64,000 bases of DNA from assembly GCA_020081605.1 (NCBI GenBank), contig JAHREC010000045.1:496001-560000 (forward strand), read 5' to 3'. The notes beneath the pieces are model-generated. The model did no database searches. It saw only the letters and a program-made list of their open reading frames with translations, and was not told the DNA's origin. This DNA comes from Albifimbria verrucaria. Taxonomy: Eukaryota; Ascomycota; Sordariomycetes; Hypocreales; Stachybotryaceae. Within the stretch, counting starts at the first letter, position 1, and every line of letters starts with the position of its first letter. Position numbers and translations under genes: made by a program. This document shows positions 1-11,900 of the stretch, in pieces.

Positions 1-12
1 CTAAATGGACAG

Positions 13-478
13 CGGTGTTTGGAGGCACTTGATCGATATTACGCCGAGCGCAACCCCGGTTCCGTACTCTTTGCATGGTGACACGCACATTGGCAATGTC
101 TACTTCACAGGCAATGGAGGGATCGGCTTCCTCGACTGGTCGGCCTTCCACTTCGGGTCGTGTTTTCACGACATTGTTTATTTCATGACGGCCATGCTCA
201 GCATCGAGAATCGCCGTGCCCATGAAATGGAAATTCTGGATCACCACCTAGAGACATTGCATCGTCTGGGTGGGCCCAAGTTCGACCGACACAACGACCC
301 CGAGGTTATGATTGAGTACCGACGATCATTCATGACTAATGTGATTTGGCTCATCTGCCCATACGAGTTGCAAAGCAAGGAACGTGTTGATATCTTATGT
401 GCGAGGACCGTTGCAACGTACGACGATCATAATGTCATTGACACTATTCTCGGACAGCCTCGTCCAGTTTCTACCTAG
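13..478 (+). CDS. Phosphotransferase-like kinase (APH/EcKinase-type fold), 3' exon only
   Basis: This is the C-terminal part of a gene that begins left of the window. The frame carries HGDTHIGN, the catalytic-loop signature of the aminoglycoside-phosphotransferase-like kinase superfamily, followed about 17 residues on by FLDWS, which matches the Mg-binding Asp segment. A TAA lies in frame just before the first Met at base 5. The bases CTAA at 1-4 and CAG at 10-12 look like an intron branch point and acceptor, so the exon probably starts at 13. Such fungal kinases phosphorylate small hydroxylated molecules; the substrate cannot be read from this fragment. The family call is firm and the exon start is inferred. 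Confidence 0.7.
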
Positions 479-703
479 AATATACAACCCCATATGAGTT
501 ACGTGCACGTGGGCATGGTGAAGATCTAATTTATATGAAGCTTACAGTCAATAAATGGCGTGTATGGGTCTAAATTACACGATAAACCTCTGATTGCTGT
601 TTTATTGGGGTAGTTGATTCTGGTCGAACAATGATTTTCATATATCCCTTATAGCTTGAGTGGGTGGGTACAGTCACTCCTCTCTAGATGGGAGTCTTAA
701 TTA

Positions 704-1657
704 CTATTTGAGACTTGTAGAGATAAATTCCACAATTTGCTTTCGGGCCTCTCCGCCTTCCCAGTGCGGCAGCAAAGGATAAACGTGCAGCATGTCGGAA
801 GCCTCAACATATGTGAAGTTCTCCAACTCGACACTGCCAGGAACACACTCACTGGCATCTTTGCCCTGATACTTAGCGCTGAGTCTTCTAGCATCTGCGC
901 AGAGCATGTCTTGGGTGCCACACATGAGTAAGACTTGGGGAAGGCGTGAAATGTCACCATATAGCGGGCTGGCGATGGGATCTGTATCTGGTAGTCCTGC
1001 TCTCCAGAGCTCAGCCAAGACGCGGCAGCCCGCGAGCCCAAGCCAGGGGTCTGTTTGGGCAAGTCGTACAATCTCGGAATGGTCCAAGGCGCAGTCCAAG
1101 AGTGGTGAGATTAAGACTAGCGACCGAACCTGGTTTGCCAAATCTTGGGGAAGGCTCTGCATGGTCGTTAATGCTAGTGTTCCCCCGCGGAGTCACCAGC
1201 AATGCAAACAACCGGCTGCTTTGAAAGGCGACATATCTCAACAAGTCCATTCGCAAGCTTCTGCGCGGTCGCGGTAGGCCGTGGGATCAGAGGGTATATG
1301 GGAACCAACACATCGAGTCCGGTTTCGCGGGACATTTGTACAACGAACTTCCAATGTTGCGGGTCGATCTCGCGGTAGAAAGCACCCCGTGACAGTAGAG
1401 CATAGCATTCCGTGCCTGCTCCTCCAGTCCACTGATTGACGGAGAATGTGAGGATACGCGATACAGGGGCCATTCTGTCACGTCCACACGATCCAGGATA
1501 ATATCAGGCCCAAGATTTGGAGGTGGCAGGAAGCTTTGAGGCCGGATATAGAGAGCCTGAATATTTCCCGCGTTTTCTCGGCATCTGAGAAGATCTCTTT
1601 AGACCTGCGGATCCATTCTATGTATGTCTGGACAGCCAAAGCAGACCAAGAAGGCAT
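704..1657 (-). CDS. Alpha/beta hydrolase fold-3 esterase (steryl acetyl hydrolase-like), three frame breaks
   Basis: Read with three one-base corrections, this is a single-exon hydrolase of about 318 residues. It shows LYCHGG (oxyanion-hole HGG motif), GDSAG (nucleophile Ser) and, near the C terminus, a catalytic Asp candidate in LLMCGTQDML and a His candidate in DMLHVYPL. The family hydrolyses small carboxyl esters such as acetylated sterols and lipids. The frame breaks lie at a CC pair near 1556, a C4 run at 1384-1387 and a C5 run at 1182-1186 (+ strand). Each needs one more C, after which the length is exactly a multiple of three. The start is the ATG at 1657-1655. It is divergent from the oxidoreductase at 2466. 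Three breaks in one gene also allow a true pseudogene, but the same error pattern runs through the window. Confidence 0.75.
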
Positions 1658-2465
1658 GATAACAATGCGGTGACTGCGGCCGCGGTTCTTTCAAGGATTT
1701 ATTGACAAGCAGAACCAATATCGGTTGATCCGACCAAGACTGTGTTCATCCTTTGAACCGTATTGCGAAGACGAATCAAATGACATTGCGGATGGTAGAA
1801 GTGGATCTTCATTGTGAGCTTGGTGACATCATAAGAATGAGCGTCTACTGTCTACAAGAACGTATTAAAACCACAGTAGATCAATTCTTAACTTCAAATT
1901 ATTCCATAAATGCCTGAACAGTCACCTTTGATTCAATTGATGGGTAACTTGGTCTTGCTTTGCCCACCGCTGCTCCCAAGAAGATGATTTGGAATGTCCA
2001 GACATAACGAAACAACATGGTAGAACAGAGTCGTAAGCAGAGTGAAGCAACAGCTCATCAGACATCCACCTTCACTTATAGCAAACCCGTGGAGGCTGCT
2101 GTTATTCTACGCCATACCAATGACCAGTCAGTGGGTCAAGTGATGCTCCGGAAAGATGGAGATAAGCACAGGGTAGCTCACTAACTAAGGTAGCAATCCT
2201 TCCAAGTGCTAACGAGCCCCGCAACTTGTCGCAAGCTCGGGAGTCGCGGGCGAACATGGATCAAGGCACGACGGCGCCGGGGCTATCGGTTAATTGATGG
2301 GAGTATTGATGCGATACCGGCCGAGGTCATCACCGTCTCTGATTCCTGCGTGAAACGAGCCATCTCTTAAACGCAGTCTTACAGAGAATATTTGGCACAC
2401 ATAATTTACAAACCGACACTCTTACATTCGCCATCCGAGTTTCTCGTGTTAGTTATTTGTCCGCA
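1658..2465. other. Divergent intergenic region
   Basis: 808 bases between the divergent hydrolase and oxidoreductase start codons. It should hold both promoters. I see no gene, RNA or repeat in it. Confidence 0.5.
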
Positions 2466-3610
2466 ATGGCCGGTCCACAGTTGAGATGGGGTGTCGTTGG
2501 AACTGGCTGGATTGCCGAAATGTTCGTCACAGACATCCTCGCACCCCGCACGGATGGTGTCGTTGAGCACGTTCTGTCCGCTGTCGGATCGACGAGCAGT
2601 GTTGAAAAGAGCAATAAGTTCATTGATAGCTACTGGAGAGGCAAAGGTTCACGCCCAAAAGCTCTGGGAAGCTACCAAGAAGTCTATGATGACGCCGACG
2701 TCGACATTATTTATATCGCGACGCCCCATTCTCTTCACAAGCAAAACTGCCTAGATGCGATCAGAGCAGGAAGCATATCTTGTGTGAAAAGCCCTTCACA
2801 ATTAATGCGAGAGAGGCCGAAGAAGTCATTGATGCTGCCAAGGCCAAAGGGGTCTTCTTAATGGAAGGTAAGCGATCCCACAATCGCCTCTATGGATGAT
2901 CTAGCAATGATGGCATACTGAAAAGGTCTCTAGCGGTCTGGACGAGGTTCTTCCCTTTGCTTATAGAGCTTGAGAAGCAGATACAGTCTGGTGTTATTGG
3001 CCATGTTTGGCGATCTGTAGTCGAGATAGGCTTGGGAGCGTCTTGGGACGACTTCCCCAAGACGCACCGGTTGAAAGACCCTGCACTTGGTGGTGGTGCA
3101 CTCTTGGATCTCGGCATCTATACACTGACCTACTCGTCTGTGATCATGGGTCGAGGTCTCTATGGAGATGAACACCCAAAATACAAGGTGACGTCGTCAA
3201 TGGACATTGTTGATGGAGTCGACGAGACCACCACAGTTACACTCCAGTACAAGACGCCGGGTGGCAGACCTCAGACAGCCGTGTGTCTACCCACCGTTCT
3301 AGCAGACAGCCAGCCGGATTTCGGCCGGATACAAGGAAACAAGGGCACGATTACACTGTACACCAAACATGGACCCAGTTGTCCAACAGGTTTCAGGGTA
3401 AAGAATGGCAGCGACGAGAAAGACTTTCATTTCGAGCACCCAGAGGGTACATCTGGCTTCATATACGAGGCCGATGCAGTTGCAGAAGATATTTTGGCCG
3501 GAAGAACAGAGAACTCAAGAATGCCTCTATCGGAGACGCTGCGAGTAATGCGTCTCATGGATCAGATTCGTGCGCAGAATGACCTCGTCTACCCCCAAGA
3601 CAATGTTTAA
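2466..3610 (+). CDS. Gfo/Idh/MocA-family NAD(P)-dependent oxidoreductase
   Basis: Exons 2466-2867 and 2934-3610, with a 66-bp GTAAGC..CTAG intron, giving about 359 residues. The N terminus has the dinucleotide-binding segment [10 protein letters not shown]. The next conserved block reads as the family's CEKPF motif only after one A is restored to the AA pair at 2771-2772. The C-terminal domain carries [14 protein letters not shown], typical of dihydrodiol/D-xylose dehydrogenase-like members. The upstream in-frame TTG at 2457 is not used as the start because ATG at 2466 gives the normal family N terminus. It is cytosolic, reducing or oxidising a sugar or diol; the substrate is unknown. One frame break is the only oddity and is most likely an assembly error. 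Confidence 0.85.
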
Positions 3611-4055
3611 GTAGATCCAGGGAGCGGTCGTATATTTGAATCAATTACTTCTTTTGGCTAGTTCTCATTCAAAACTTGTATCCAACCACGTTGTATTGAA
3701 ATACTATGTCTTAAGCAATGGGGCTTATGTTGGCTTAATGAGGTAGATGTGCTCTAATTCCACATCTATATTGGTCTTTATACCGCCCGATAGTTTGCGT
3801 TAGCGATACATTAAATCTCAAGTCGGACTTCTTCACCAAGATTGATCTGATGAGGCATGCAGCGAGTGAAGGATTTGTCCTAGCTTGATTTAGTAATGAT
3901 AGGTCCTAAAGATACAGTCTAGGTGGGATAGATAGACTAGGGTGTTGTCAGTGAAAGCGTACCATAAATCGGCCTGCCAATGACATCACAGTCATCTCCA
4001 ATAATAACTTCACCTTTCATTCCCTCACCGTGAGTCACTCAAGTCACGTATCAGC
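3611..4055. other. Intergenic, promoter of the MFS gene
   Basis: 445 bases between two genes on the same strand. Nothing recognisable beyond a likely promoter. Confidence 0.4.
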
Positions 4056-5534
4056 ATGGCCAGCGTGGACAACATGTCTCTTCATGAACTGCAGCAACCT
4101 GGGGACTGGGACACTGCTCCCAATCCCGGCATTGCTAATGAGCGACACCACAGACAGCGCAATCTCGAGAAAAGCCGTCTACTCGCGTTGGTTGGCTCTG
4201 CGTTGTCGCAGTTCCCTATATGGGGTGTGTGAGCTCATTCTGTCTACTTGCCTTATGCTAATCATCGAAGGCTTTGCCATGAGCTATGGGATTTTGCAAG
4301 AATACTACTACGATCATTGGAACTTTCAAGGTGCCCGGGAGCTTACCGGTGTGATTGGAACAACATCCAATGGCGTTATGTATCTGTCTATGCCTTTCTT
4401 GTTCGCCTTGTTTACGAAACACTGGGTCAAGCATCGCCAGAGCGCAGCAGCCTGCGGCACTGTGCTGGCGTGTGCTAGTTTTGTGTTGTCTGCCTACAGT
4501 ACACACGTGTGGCATCTCATTGCGACGCAGGGCGTGCTGGCAGCTCTGGGATGCGCCCTCGCCTTCAGCCCACTTACTTTATCTCTAGGCGAATGGTACA
4601 ACACCGAGAATCGCATCTGTAATCGAGCAGTCGCGTATGGCATCTGTCTATCCACGAAAAATATTGTCGGATCTGCATGCCCTTCATCTTTCGAGGACTT
4701 CTCGACAATTATGGCTTTCGTATAACCATGATCGTATGGGCGGCTATTACTTTTGGGTCGGCTCTCATCTCCATCTTCTTGATACGAACTCCCCAAGCGA
4801 GCTTGAATGCTGGTACACCTCATTCACGGAGAATCCCATGGCAGTTCCTCAAGTACAAGACGTTTTGGATCTATAGCATCGCAACTCTGCTCCAAAGTGC
4901 TGGTTACGGTATACCACAAACATATCTCACTGAGTATGCACGGAATGTGTCAGATCTTTCGCCGACATTCTCCACGCTTCTACTTACTCTAGTCAATATA
5001 CCCGGCATCTGCTCCTCCACGTTCTTCGGTTTTCTGAGTGACAATAAGCACTTCAGGCTCTCTGCACCTACTGTGACAGCAATCTCAGCCATCAGCTCTG
5101 CCCTTGCTGCCTTCTTTTTCTGGGGTTTAGCTGCACGAGGCGGTATAGCGTTATTGATACTATTCGCCATTACATTTGGATTCTTTGCCAGCGGCTACAG
5201 TGCGACTTGGGGTGGGATCATGAATGACATGGAGAGGGACGCTGCACAAAGAAACGAGGCCCTTGACAGCGGAGTGCTGTATGGACTACTGAATGGTGCT
5301 AGGGGCATTGGATATGTAAGCGGTGGACTCGTTAGTGTGCAGCTGATCAAAGTAGGAAGTCAGGTTCCATCGGGGACTTTTGGGTATGAGACGACTTATG
5401 GGCCATTGATTATCTTTACAGGTCTTTCATTGGCGTTTGGGGGCTGGGGCTTGGCATTTCGTACAAACTGGAGGAGTGTTCTGCGCCGCTTTTGTGAGCT
5501 GGGAAAGCTTTGCTCCAGTGTCACCCGGCCATGA
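4056..5534 (+). CDS. MFS transporter, monocarboxylate-transporter (MCT-like) family
   Basis: Exons 4056-4224 and 4271-5534. The intron starts GTGTGTGAG, contains a GCTAATC branch and ends in AAG. The product is about 477 residues with a hydrophilic N-terminal tail and then roughly twelve hydrophobic segments. The first segments contain FAMSYGILQEYY and the C-terminal half contains GYGIPQTYLTEYA and SGVLYGLLNGARGIGYVSGG, matching fungal MCT-type permeases. The frame breaks once at the TT pair at 4683-4684, where one more T restores continuity into the second half. It is a plasma-membrane carrier probably for an organic acid; no substrate can be named. It lies beside the Gfo/Idh oxidoreductase on the same strand, which could mean shared catabolism. 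Confidence 0.85.
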
Positions 5535-6241
5535 AGCTCCCAGCAAAGTCTGATGTACGGTTGTTGGATTTGCACTTGGTGAGAAGGGAATCCACTTATT
5601 CTGCATCATGAGACAAGGGATATCATCTCTGACCGGTTTACGAGTCCGAGGGAGTACATTGCATAAATCCAATAGAAAAGAATTTAGAGTGACTTTCTGA
5701 AGCGTTGCAAGAAGACAGGGGTTTAGGCTTCTTTGTAGGTTGTCGATTACGGGATATTAGTTAAACATCTTCAACTAGCATATCGCTGTTTATACGCACT
5801 GACGCGCAAGGCCAACTTCCTCTGCGGTTGGTCAGATTGCAGTCTTTATTTATATCCTTAACAAAGGCAATAAATTAAAGCTAATCTAATATTACAACGC
5901 GGCCCCGTATCCCCTTTTCTTCCAAACCCCAACAGTAGTTGGTTGCTTCCCATGCTGTCTGTGTGTGCGAAGTTAGTCAGACCCCTGCAAACCTGGAACA
6001 ACAAACCACCAGATAAAGCTAGATGCAGTCTAATCTTATTTATTTTAAATAGCATATTGCTCAACCAACAGCAGCCCCTATGATCTGAGCGGACGCTGCT
6101 GAAACGCACGTTGGATCAACCAACACATCTTCTGCTCTTCTTATATGAACTGAATTGCCCGTCCACTTGGCAGTTGACCAGATTATTGACCCAGAAGCCT
6201 CAAACAATTTCACACTCAGTCCCCAAAATATTCTGGTGACA
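5535..6241. other. Intergenic
   Basis: 707 bases between two + strand genes, mostly AT-rich. No gene or structured element recognised. Confidence 0.4.
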
Positions 6242-7198
6242 ATGTCTCGCATAATCATAGCCTTTGCAACGATCTTTGCAACAAGGGCAATATTTGCAGA
6301 TGCTGCCGTTCCTCAAGAAGATGCGGATTGGAGCTCGGAGCCAATGGCATACGCGAATGCCACCAGCATAGTGCAACAAGTGCCCGGCCATGATTACCGT
6401 AAAGAGTTTCCTGGCGTGCCGATCAAGGGGTGGACCATGTCGTACGCTGTGGCGAACCGTCGGCTTAATGCCTCTGTGTCTTGGACAGAAGCCGCACTCT
6501 CTTTCCTGCCTCCAGAATCCCTTAGCGACTTCGACACAAATGAGTCATGGAGTACCTGTGGCGCGAACATCTATCTGGAAGTCAAGTCAGATGACCAAGA
6601 AGTTGATCCCCTGTGCAAGGGAGTCGTTTCAGATGCCTGCCAAAGAGCACTTGTGAAGGCAGTAGAAGCCAGCGAAATCTGTTTTGCAGATAAAGTAATT
6701 CCCAAGGAGTGCGATAAGGAGTTGTCAAATGCCAGAAGAAATGACATCGATAAACATGGGACGTATGGGGGCATCTTCTTCGACAACGAACCCGACCGAG
6801 GCACAGGAGGATTTGAATTGTACGATGCTCTGCTTAGGAGAATTGTTGTTTCCATTATCGGCTATAGACGCAACGATCATCAATTTAGCCCAGATGAAGT
6901 CAAGGAATCCCCACGCATACAAGGGGTTCTATCATGTCTCAGGGCTAGTAAGGTCAAGGAAGGAAGCAGGGTTCTTGAGAGTGGCAGAGTTAGTGGAGTT
7001 GAAGACGAAGGCGACGACGAAGAGAAGGGACCTGAAAACAACGAAGAAGACTCGGAGAAGAATGGAGGACAGGACCAAGGTGGAAAGGGTCAAGAGGACG
7101 AGGAGGAGAAGGATAAGCCTGGTGCGGGAGCAAAATCTACAATGCACCCAGTCCTAACCGGAATCTCCATCTTGGCGGTGGCCTTGTTACTTATCTAG
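6242..7198 (+). CDS. Secreted, putative GPI-anchored protein of unknown function
   Basis: The frame is open from 6155, but the ATG at 6242 starts a clear signal peptide (hydrophobic stretch ending near DAA), so I start there; the product is 318 residues. It has N-glycosylation sequons (for example NAS, NES), six cysteines in the mature part, then a strongly acidic Glu/Asp/Gly/Lys tract over about residues 255-300, and a short hydrophobic C terminus after a small-residue site, as in GPI-anchored wall proteins. I do not recognise a catalytic domain. Length and layout fit secreted fungal wall or surface proteins. Function is unknown; secretion is well supported and the GPI anchor is inferred. 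Confidence 0.65.
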   Translation: MSRIIIAFATIFATRAIFADAAVPQEDADWSSEPMAYANATSIVQQVPGHDYRKEFPGVPIKGWTMSYAVANRRLNASVSWTEAALSFLPPESLSDFDTNESWSTCGANIYLEVKSDDQEVDPLCKGVVSDACQRALVKAVEASEICFADKVIPKECDKELSNARRNDIDKHGTYGGIFFDNEPDRGTGGFELYDALLRRIVVSIIGYRRNDHQFSPDEVKESPRIQGVLSCLRASKVKEGSRVLESGRVSGVEDEGDDEEKGPENNEEDSEKNGGQDQGGKGQEDEEEKDKPGAGAKSTMHPVLTGISILAVALLLI

Positions 7199-7886
7199 TA
7201 ACATATTCTACTATGATTCGATAGAGCATGTTTGGTTGAGATAGTTTACTGGGGAGCACGCATACTCATCCACCGTTAATAGATAGAGATTTGAAGGCTT
7301 TTCTTTTTCTTGATCTGATCTATTTCTACGTAAGGATACCGTTAGAGCCTTTCGTTACTATACGTAGTTAATAAAACAATGTATCATGGTTATTTCCTTT
7401 CTTGCCCCTTTATTATTGCTATGTAGTATGTGAATATGTTTGATCTTGCAGTCAGTGGCGAGGCACTTTGTTGTTTCGATGAGCTGGTTTCAATATTGTT
7501 ATGAGACAATCTGCGATTGTCTTGAACGATCAACTCAGCTTGAGCGCCTAGAACTTTTTCACATTCCTTTGGAAGGTGCAAAACAGGCATAGGCTCGTCC
7601 TAGACGCTATAAATAACCCAATAGCACCTGCAAAACATTGCAATCTTACTATCATTGTTTCAATTGCGGAATGTAATGTTGAAAAGCTGCGATAAGAATG
7701 TAGGCACTTGGACTATGCACAAGACATGACGGTGATTCTAATTAGAAGCAATGCCCATAAGTTAGGCGAAATAAGGACTTATATCGTCTAGAATCCAACA
7801 ATACATCTTTATTCATCTTCTGAAACGATAAGCAGGCTGTCGAGAGCAGTACACTACATAATAACAGTTATTCTTCCCTTTAAACG
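7199..7886. other. Intergenic
   Basis: 688 bases, no recognisable gene. The last part is presumably the promoter of the small secreted protein gene at 7887. Confidence 0.4.
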
Positions 7887-8163
7887 ATGCGGCCCGCGAT
7901 CTTATCCGCATTACTCCCAGCTACGGTGTCAGCCTTGGGCATTAATACATACATCAATGACGGTTCGCCTCCCAGATTTGATTCACTGGTTAGTCGAAGG
8001 GGCGTCCGAAAGTAGCAATCTACTGACTTTACCTGTAAAGCAATGTCAATCCGATTGTGTCGGTAGAATTTGCTACGAAGGCCATTTGGAGGGCGAAGCC
8101 TATAAACAATGCGTTAGAGCGTGCATATTTGGATGCTGGCTTTTACTACCAAACGGCCCATGA
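7887..8163 (+). CDS. Small cysteine-rich secreted protein (effector-like), 74 aa
   Basis: Two exons, 7887-7988 and 8041-8163, joined across a 52-bp intron (donor GTTAGT, branch CTGAC, acceptor AAG). Exon 1 gives a 16-17-residue signal peptide ending ATVSALG. Exon 2 supplies all six cysteines in two compact groups, CQSDCVGRIC and CVRACIFGC. Spliced length is 225 nt, an exact codon multiple. The mature peptide is under 60 residues, and the even, paired cysteines suggest three disulfides. I do not recognise a family. It stands alone beside the gene-poor block, a common setting for effector-like genes. The splice model is strong because unspliced frame 1 stops within the intron. Confidence 0.65.
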
Positions 8164-8397
8164 AATACGGATTAGGGACAACAGGGGATGTCTGAGGTGG
8201 CATTTGCACGAGGAATAGAGCGTAATTAACTCTCTTCAATAATTATTAAGAATATTAAAACATCGCGGTCATGAGCAAAGTGTTATAATAACTCGTTTCG
8301 CCTATTCCCGCTAATGCCGTGTCTTGAAGACGAACAATGATAAACGTCATTTCCCCACTTTCGCTCTCATAATCCCGCCTTGAGACTACAAGAGTAA

Positions 8398-8935
8398 TGA
8401 AGAGCAGCATACTTTTGATCTTAAGCTTTGCGTCGAACTGATATCCTACGTGATTTAGTGTCCTGCTAATGTATTGTCATCCGTAACTGGGTCTATGATC
8501 TGGACTTGCATCATCCCTACACTACCCCTGGAAATGTGCCATGGCTCAAGTGGATATTCCAAGATTACTTAACGGCAAAACCGAGACCTATCAAATAGCC
8601 TATTTTGATACCGACTGTTATGTCGTAACATCTTCATATGACCTGAGTACGAACTGGGAATATCAGCTACCATTGGGCCTTTGAGGGCTCCAATGCACTT
8701 GTTCAACCAGAGACAACGGCAATAAGGCAGTGACTCTTCTTAATCTTGACAAAACCAACATCGACGGAGTTTTACGAGCCACATGTAAGTAATATCTACG
8801 TGTGTCTCTCACCTTATCAGGCCTTGATACAAGGCCATCGAGGCTGACCTGCATATCGACCGCGGCAACTTCTCTGGGAGCTGTGGAATTAATTCTACGG
8901 CTTAATTATTTACTTAGGAATACGGCCGTACAAGA
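8398..8935 (+). pseudogene. Possible relic of a secreted CVNH-like protein
   Basis: At 8398 an ATG opens a short frame resembling a signal peptide (MKSSILLILSFAS) that stops at once. From 8540 another frame runs, with one in-frame TGA near 8682, into LQCTCSTRDNGNKAVTLL and then NLDKTNIDGVL. That pattern resembles the cyanovirin-N homology repeat (Cys, then L-N-L-D, then I-x-N-G-x-L). A good intron (GTAAGT..TCAG) follows at about 8784-8819. I could not assemble one continuous model even allowing one-base errors, so this is either a decayed gene or one with several sequence errors. Confidence 0.25.
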
Positions 8936-11900
8936 AAATACAGTGTTGCTAAGATAAGTCACATACGCCTCTTAGCTAATATCGTCCAGACCGCTTATCA
9001 TAGCTACCTATCTCTGCTTATTAAACCCCTCCATGCCTAATACTTGTACGTCACCCTTTTCACCAGATCATTGGGCTTTCGTATTGGCCGTGTCAGATTT
9101 ACAATGGCTTCCAGGGGTTAAATTTAACGCCAGTTCTTAATAATAAGAGGAAGAGAGAGAAAACAACTCCGGGACCTCTTTGTAAGGGGACTTGTGCCAC
9201 TTGAAGGTGTAGAGGACTCACCGAGAAGCTGTGGATGGGATGGGGTATGGAAATACAGCTGGGCAACGCCTAAACGATGCACTATGTCGTGCTGGCAAAG
9301 GAAAGCTTTTCAAGACCTCCCAAGCACTGGAATTATTCCAAATAGATAAATCTGGAATATGGAACTAGATAATAATCAGACCGGAAATGTTCTGGCCATG
9401 CAACCAGTATCTGGTCCGCAAATCCTGAAGCTTGTACAAGCTTGAACGAGAGGATGGTGCGGTGGCCACTGCTCTCAGCCCACCTACTCACTTGTGATCA
9501 CGCATAAGCATTACCCAAATCTAGTACACTGTCTAATTATTACCTCTGCATGTGTCCCTTGCCTCACTTCAAGCTCAAGAGCCGCTCGGGGCCTTTATGG
9601 AATTGATAGTAGACCGATTCTAGCTCTACGAGTAACCAGTACGTTTTGAAAGAGACGAGCCTGTTGCTTCCGGATGTCTCAGTACTGTTCTCCGCAGACC
9701 ACGGTGCGGACTCAGGGGCGTTCGATTTACTCCGGGTACATGCGAGTGTTCCAAAGATGAAGATGGCACGGGATTGCGAGCTTGACAGGACACAGGTGCC
9801 TTGGTGACTTCAGTCATACCGTCAGAGTAGAGTGAAGTGATGATATCCAGCTCTTCCCTATTGCTTGCTTTACGTGGCATGCGGTCGGGGCTTGTTCTGT
9901 GTTTAGTACTGCGTGTCCCCAAGAGTTCTGGTACTTTCTACGCCCCTTACCACACACCACACTCGGGCAGATACTCGTCACGAATACACAAATAATGGCA
10001 ACAATACTTACGACCTCGAGACTATGAAAGCCAGTCAGTTGCGAAATCTATTGCAAGTTGATCAGAGAACTTGGGAACCCAGTGGAGGTCGATGCACTCG
10101 AGGATCAAGGAGGAACGTAGAGCAGGCAAGGCTCTTCTTGAGCGGGCACGGCCGAGAACCCAGTATGACTACTGCATACTCGCACTCGCTATGCTTTAGG
10201 AGAGCGCAAAGCACCCAGCCACCCGTCAGCCCGAGGGAAAACACGGTAGTATTTGTGGCTTTAGGCATAAAATCGACACGCCCCTTTCCACCACTGTTCC
10301 CACAAATAGTCGGTGTGAATCGGCGCGGAGAGAAGAGACACCAGCCGTCCAACCATACAGAAACCATTACGAATGATGCACCTGGGCCGGCTGGACGCCA
10401 AAGGGATGAGCGTGTCAAGGGCTGGAGGGGGTGGATGACAAGAAGCGCGTCTTGGATGGCAACCACACCGTGATGTGTGTCATGATTGGCCATTCCCGGG
10501 TGATCAGAGGCAACAACTTGGCGCAGGCTTGCGCACGGAGTCAAAGCAAGCACGACTCTTCCGCCAGCTTCCACCGGCGACATGGTTGGTTTCCGTGCCT
10601 TGGCTGAGTCGGTGTGATGACGAGCCGGGGACGCAGGGTGGCCTTCCGCGGCGGGAGATTCATACGAGAGCCAACAGCCGTTTCAGCACGCCAGGCTCAT
10701 GCCCCATGATCCCACGATGGATGCAAAGATTTCATGGATTTCCCTGATCTCATGGGTTGGAGGGTGGGCCACGGACAGCCCAGTCTTTCCACTTTCACGA
10801 CCTCGTGACGACCAAAATGAACGCTAAGGACTGGAGGCGATGAGTATTCCCCGATCCGGCCTTGTGTGTGCCGTGTGGAAGTGGCTAGAGAGATTGAGCT
10901 AGCCTTTGGGGACGAGCCTGTTGGTTGTGCCGCCTCCTGCTTGGGTCTCGTGCCTTGGCCTCTGCTTGGGGCCCCCTTTCGACTTGCAGTGTGTTCCGAA
11001 ACGGTCCACCGTCCAAAACGACGAGGCCAGATGGAAGCCAGGTACAGTATTGTGTAGGTGCACTGTGTACAAACTTCCCGAGGGTGGTCTGTGAATCTGG
11101 GCTTTGTTACAGTGGATATGGTTGGGTACATACCTTAGGTGGGTAGTGAGAGATGTGCAGGGCAAGGTTTCGTTAGCACGAGATCTTAGCCGGAACCTTT
11201 TTCACGAGCAGCTTTGCTACCCTAAAGAGCTTCTCATGAATGTTTCGTCCTGTTTCGACATGTTGGAGATGTTGGAAGTGGAATAGAGGACGCCATGGTC
11301 CTATCGTGTTGCAGTTGTGTTGGTCAGGAGGACAGGGCCTCCCTCAGCCACGCCGTGTCTGGAAGGTGGCCGGCCATTTTCATGCTTAATGATGCTCAAG
11401 CTCATGAGAAACTGGATAAATCACGACGGGCCTCGATAGTGTCCGGCAACCTGAGGCTTGTGCGTGAATCCCGTTGTATCTTTGCACGCCAGTTTCCAGA
11501 GCGTGACCTTGCCCCTGCAGCCTGATGCGACGACGTCGGCCGAGAAAGGACCAACAGCTTCACAGCCACGCCATTCCGGGCATTCCAACTTCCTACCAAC
11601 ACTACAACCTACCAAGAACGGCAGTGGAGCAGCCAACAGTGGTGACGCTTACGCATGTGGCGAGGCTCGCAAGGCACACCGAGTCGTTGCAACGGCGGCT
11701 ACGGATTACACCGTGGTAGCATCGTGAACCGGGGCTGCGGGCTCAGTAACAGACTTGCACCGAGAAACATTTGCAAAGAGGGAATTAAAATCCACCGACC
11801 CACGCAGGACACCCACTCGGGGAGGCGATATTTCCATTTCATGCCATTCACCGGTCTCGTCGTGGCCGTGAAGAGTGAGTGACGGAGCGTTCATCCAGGC

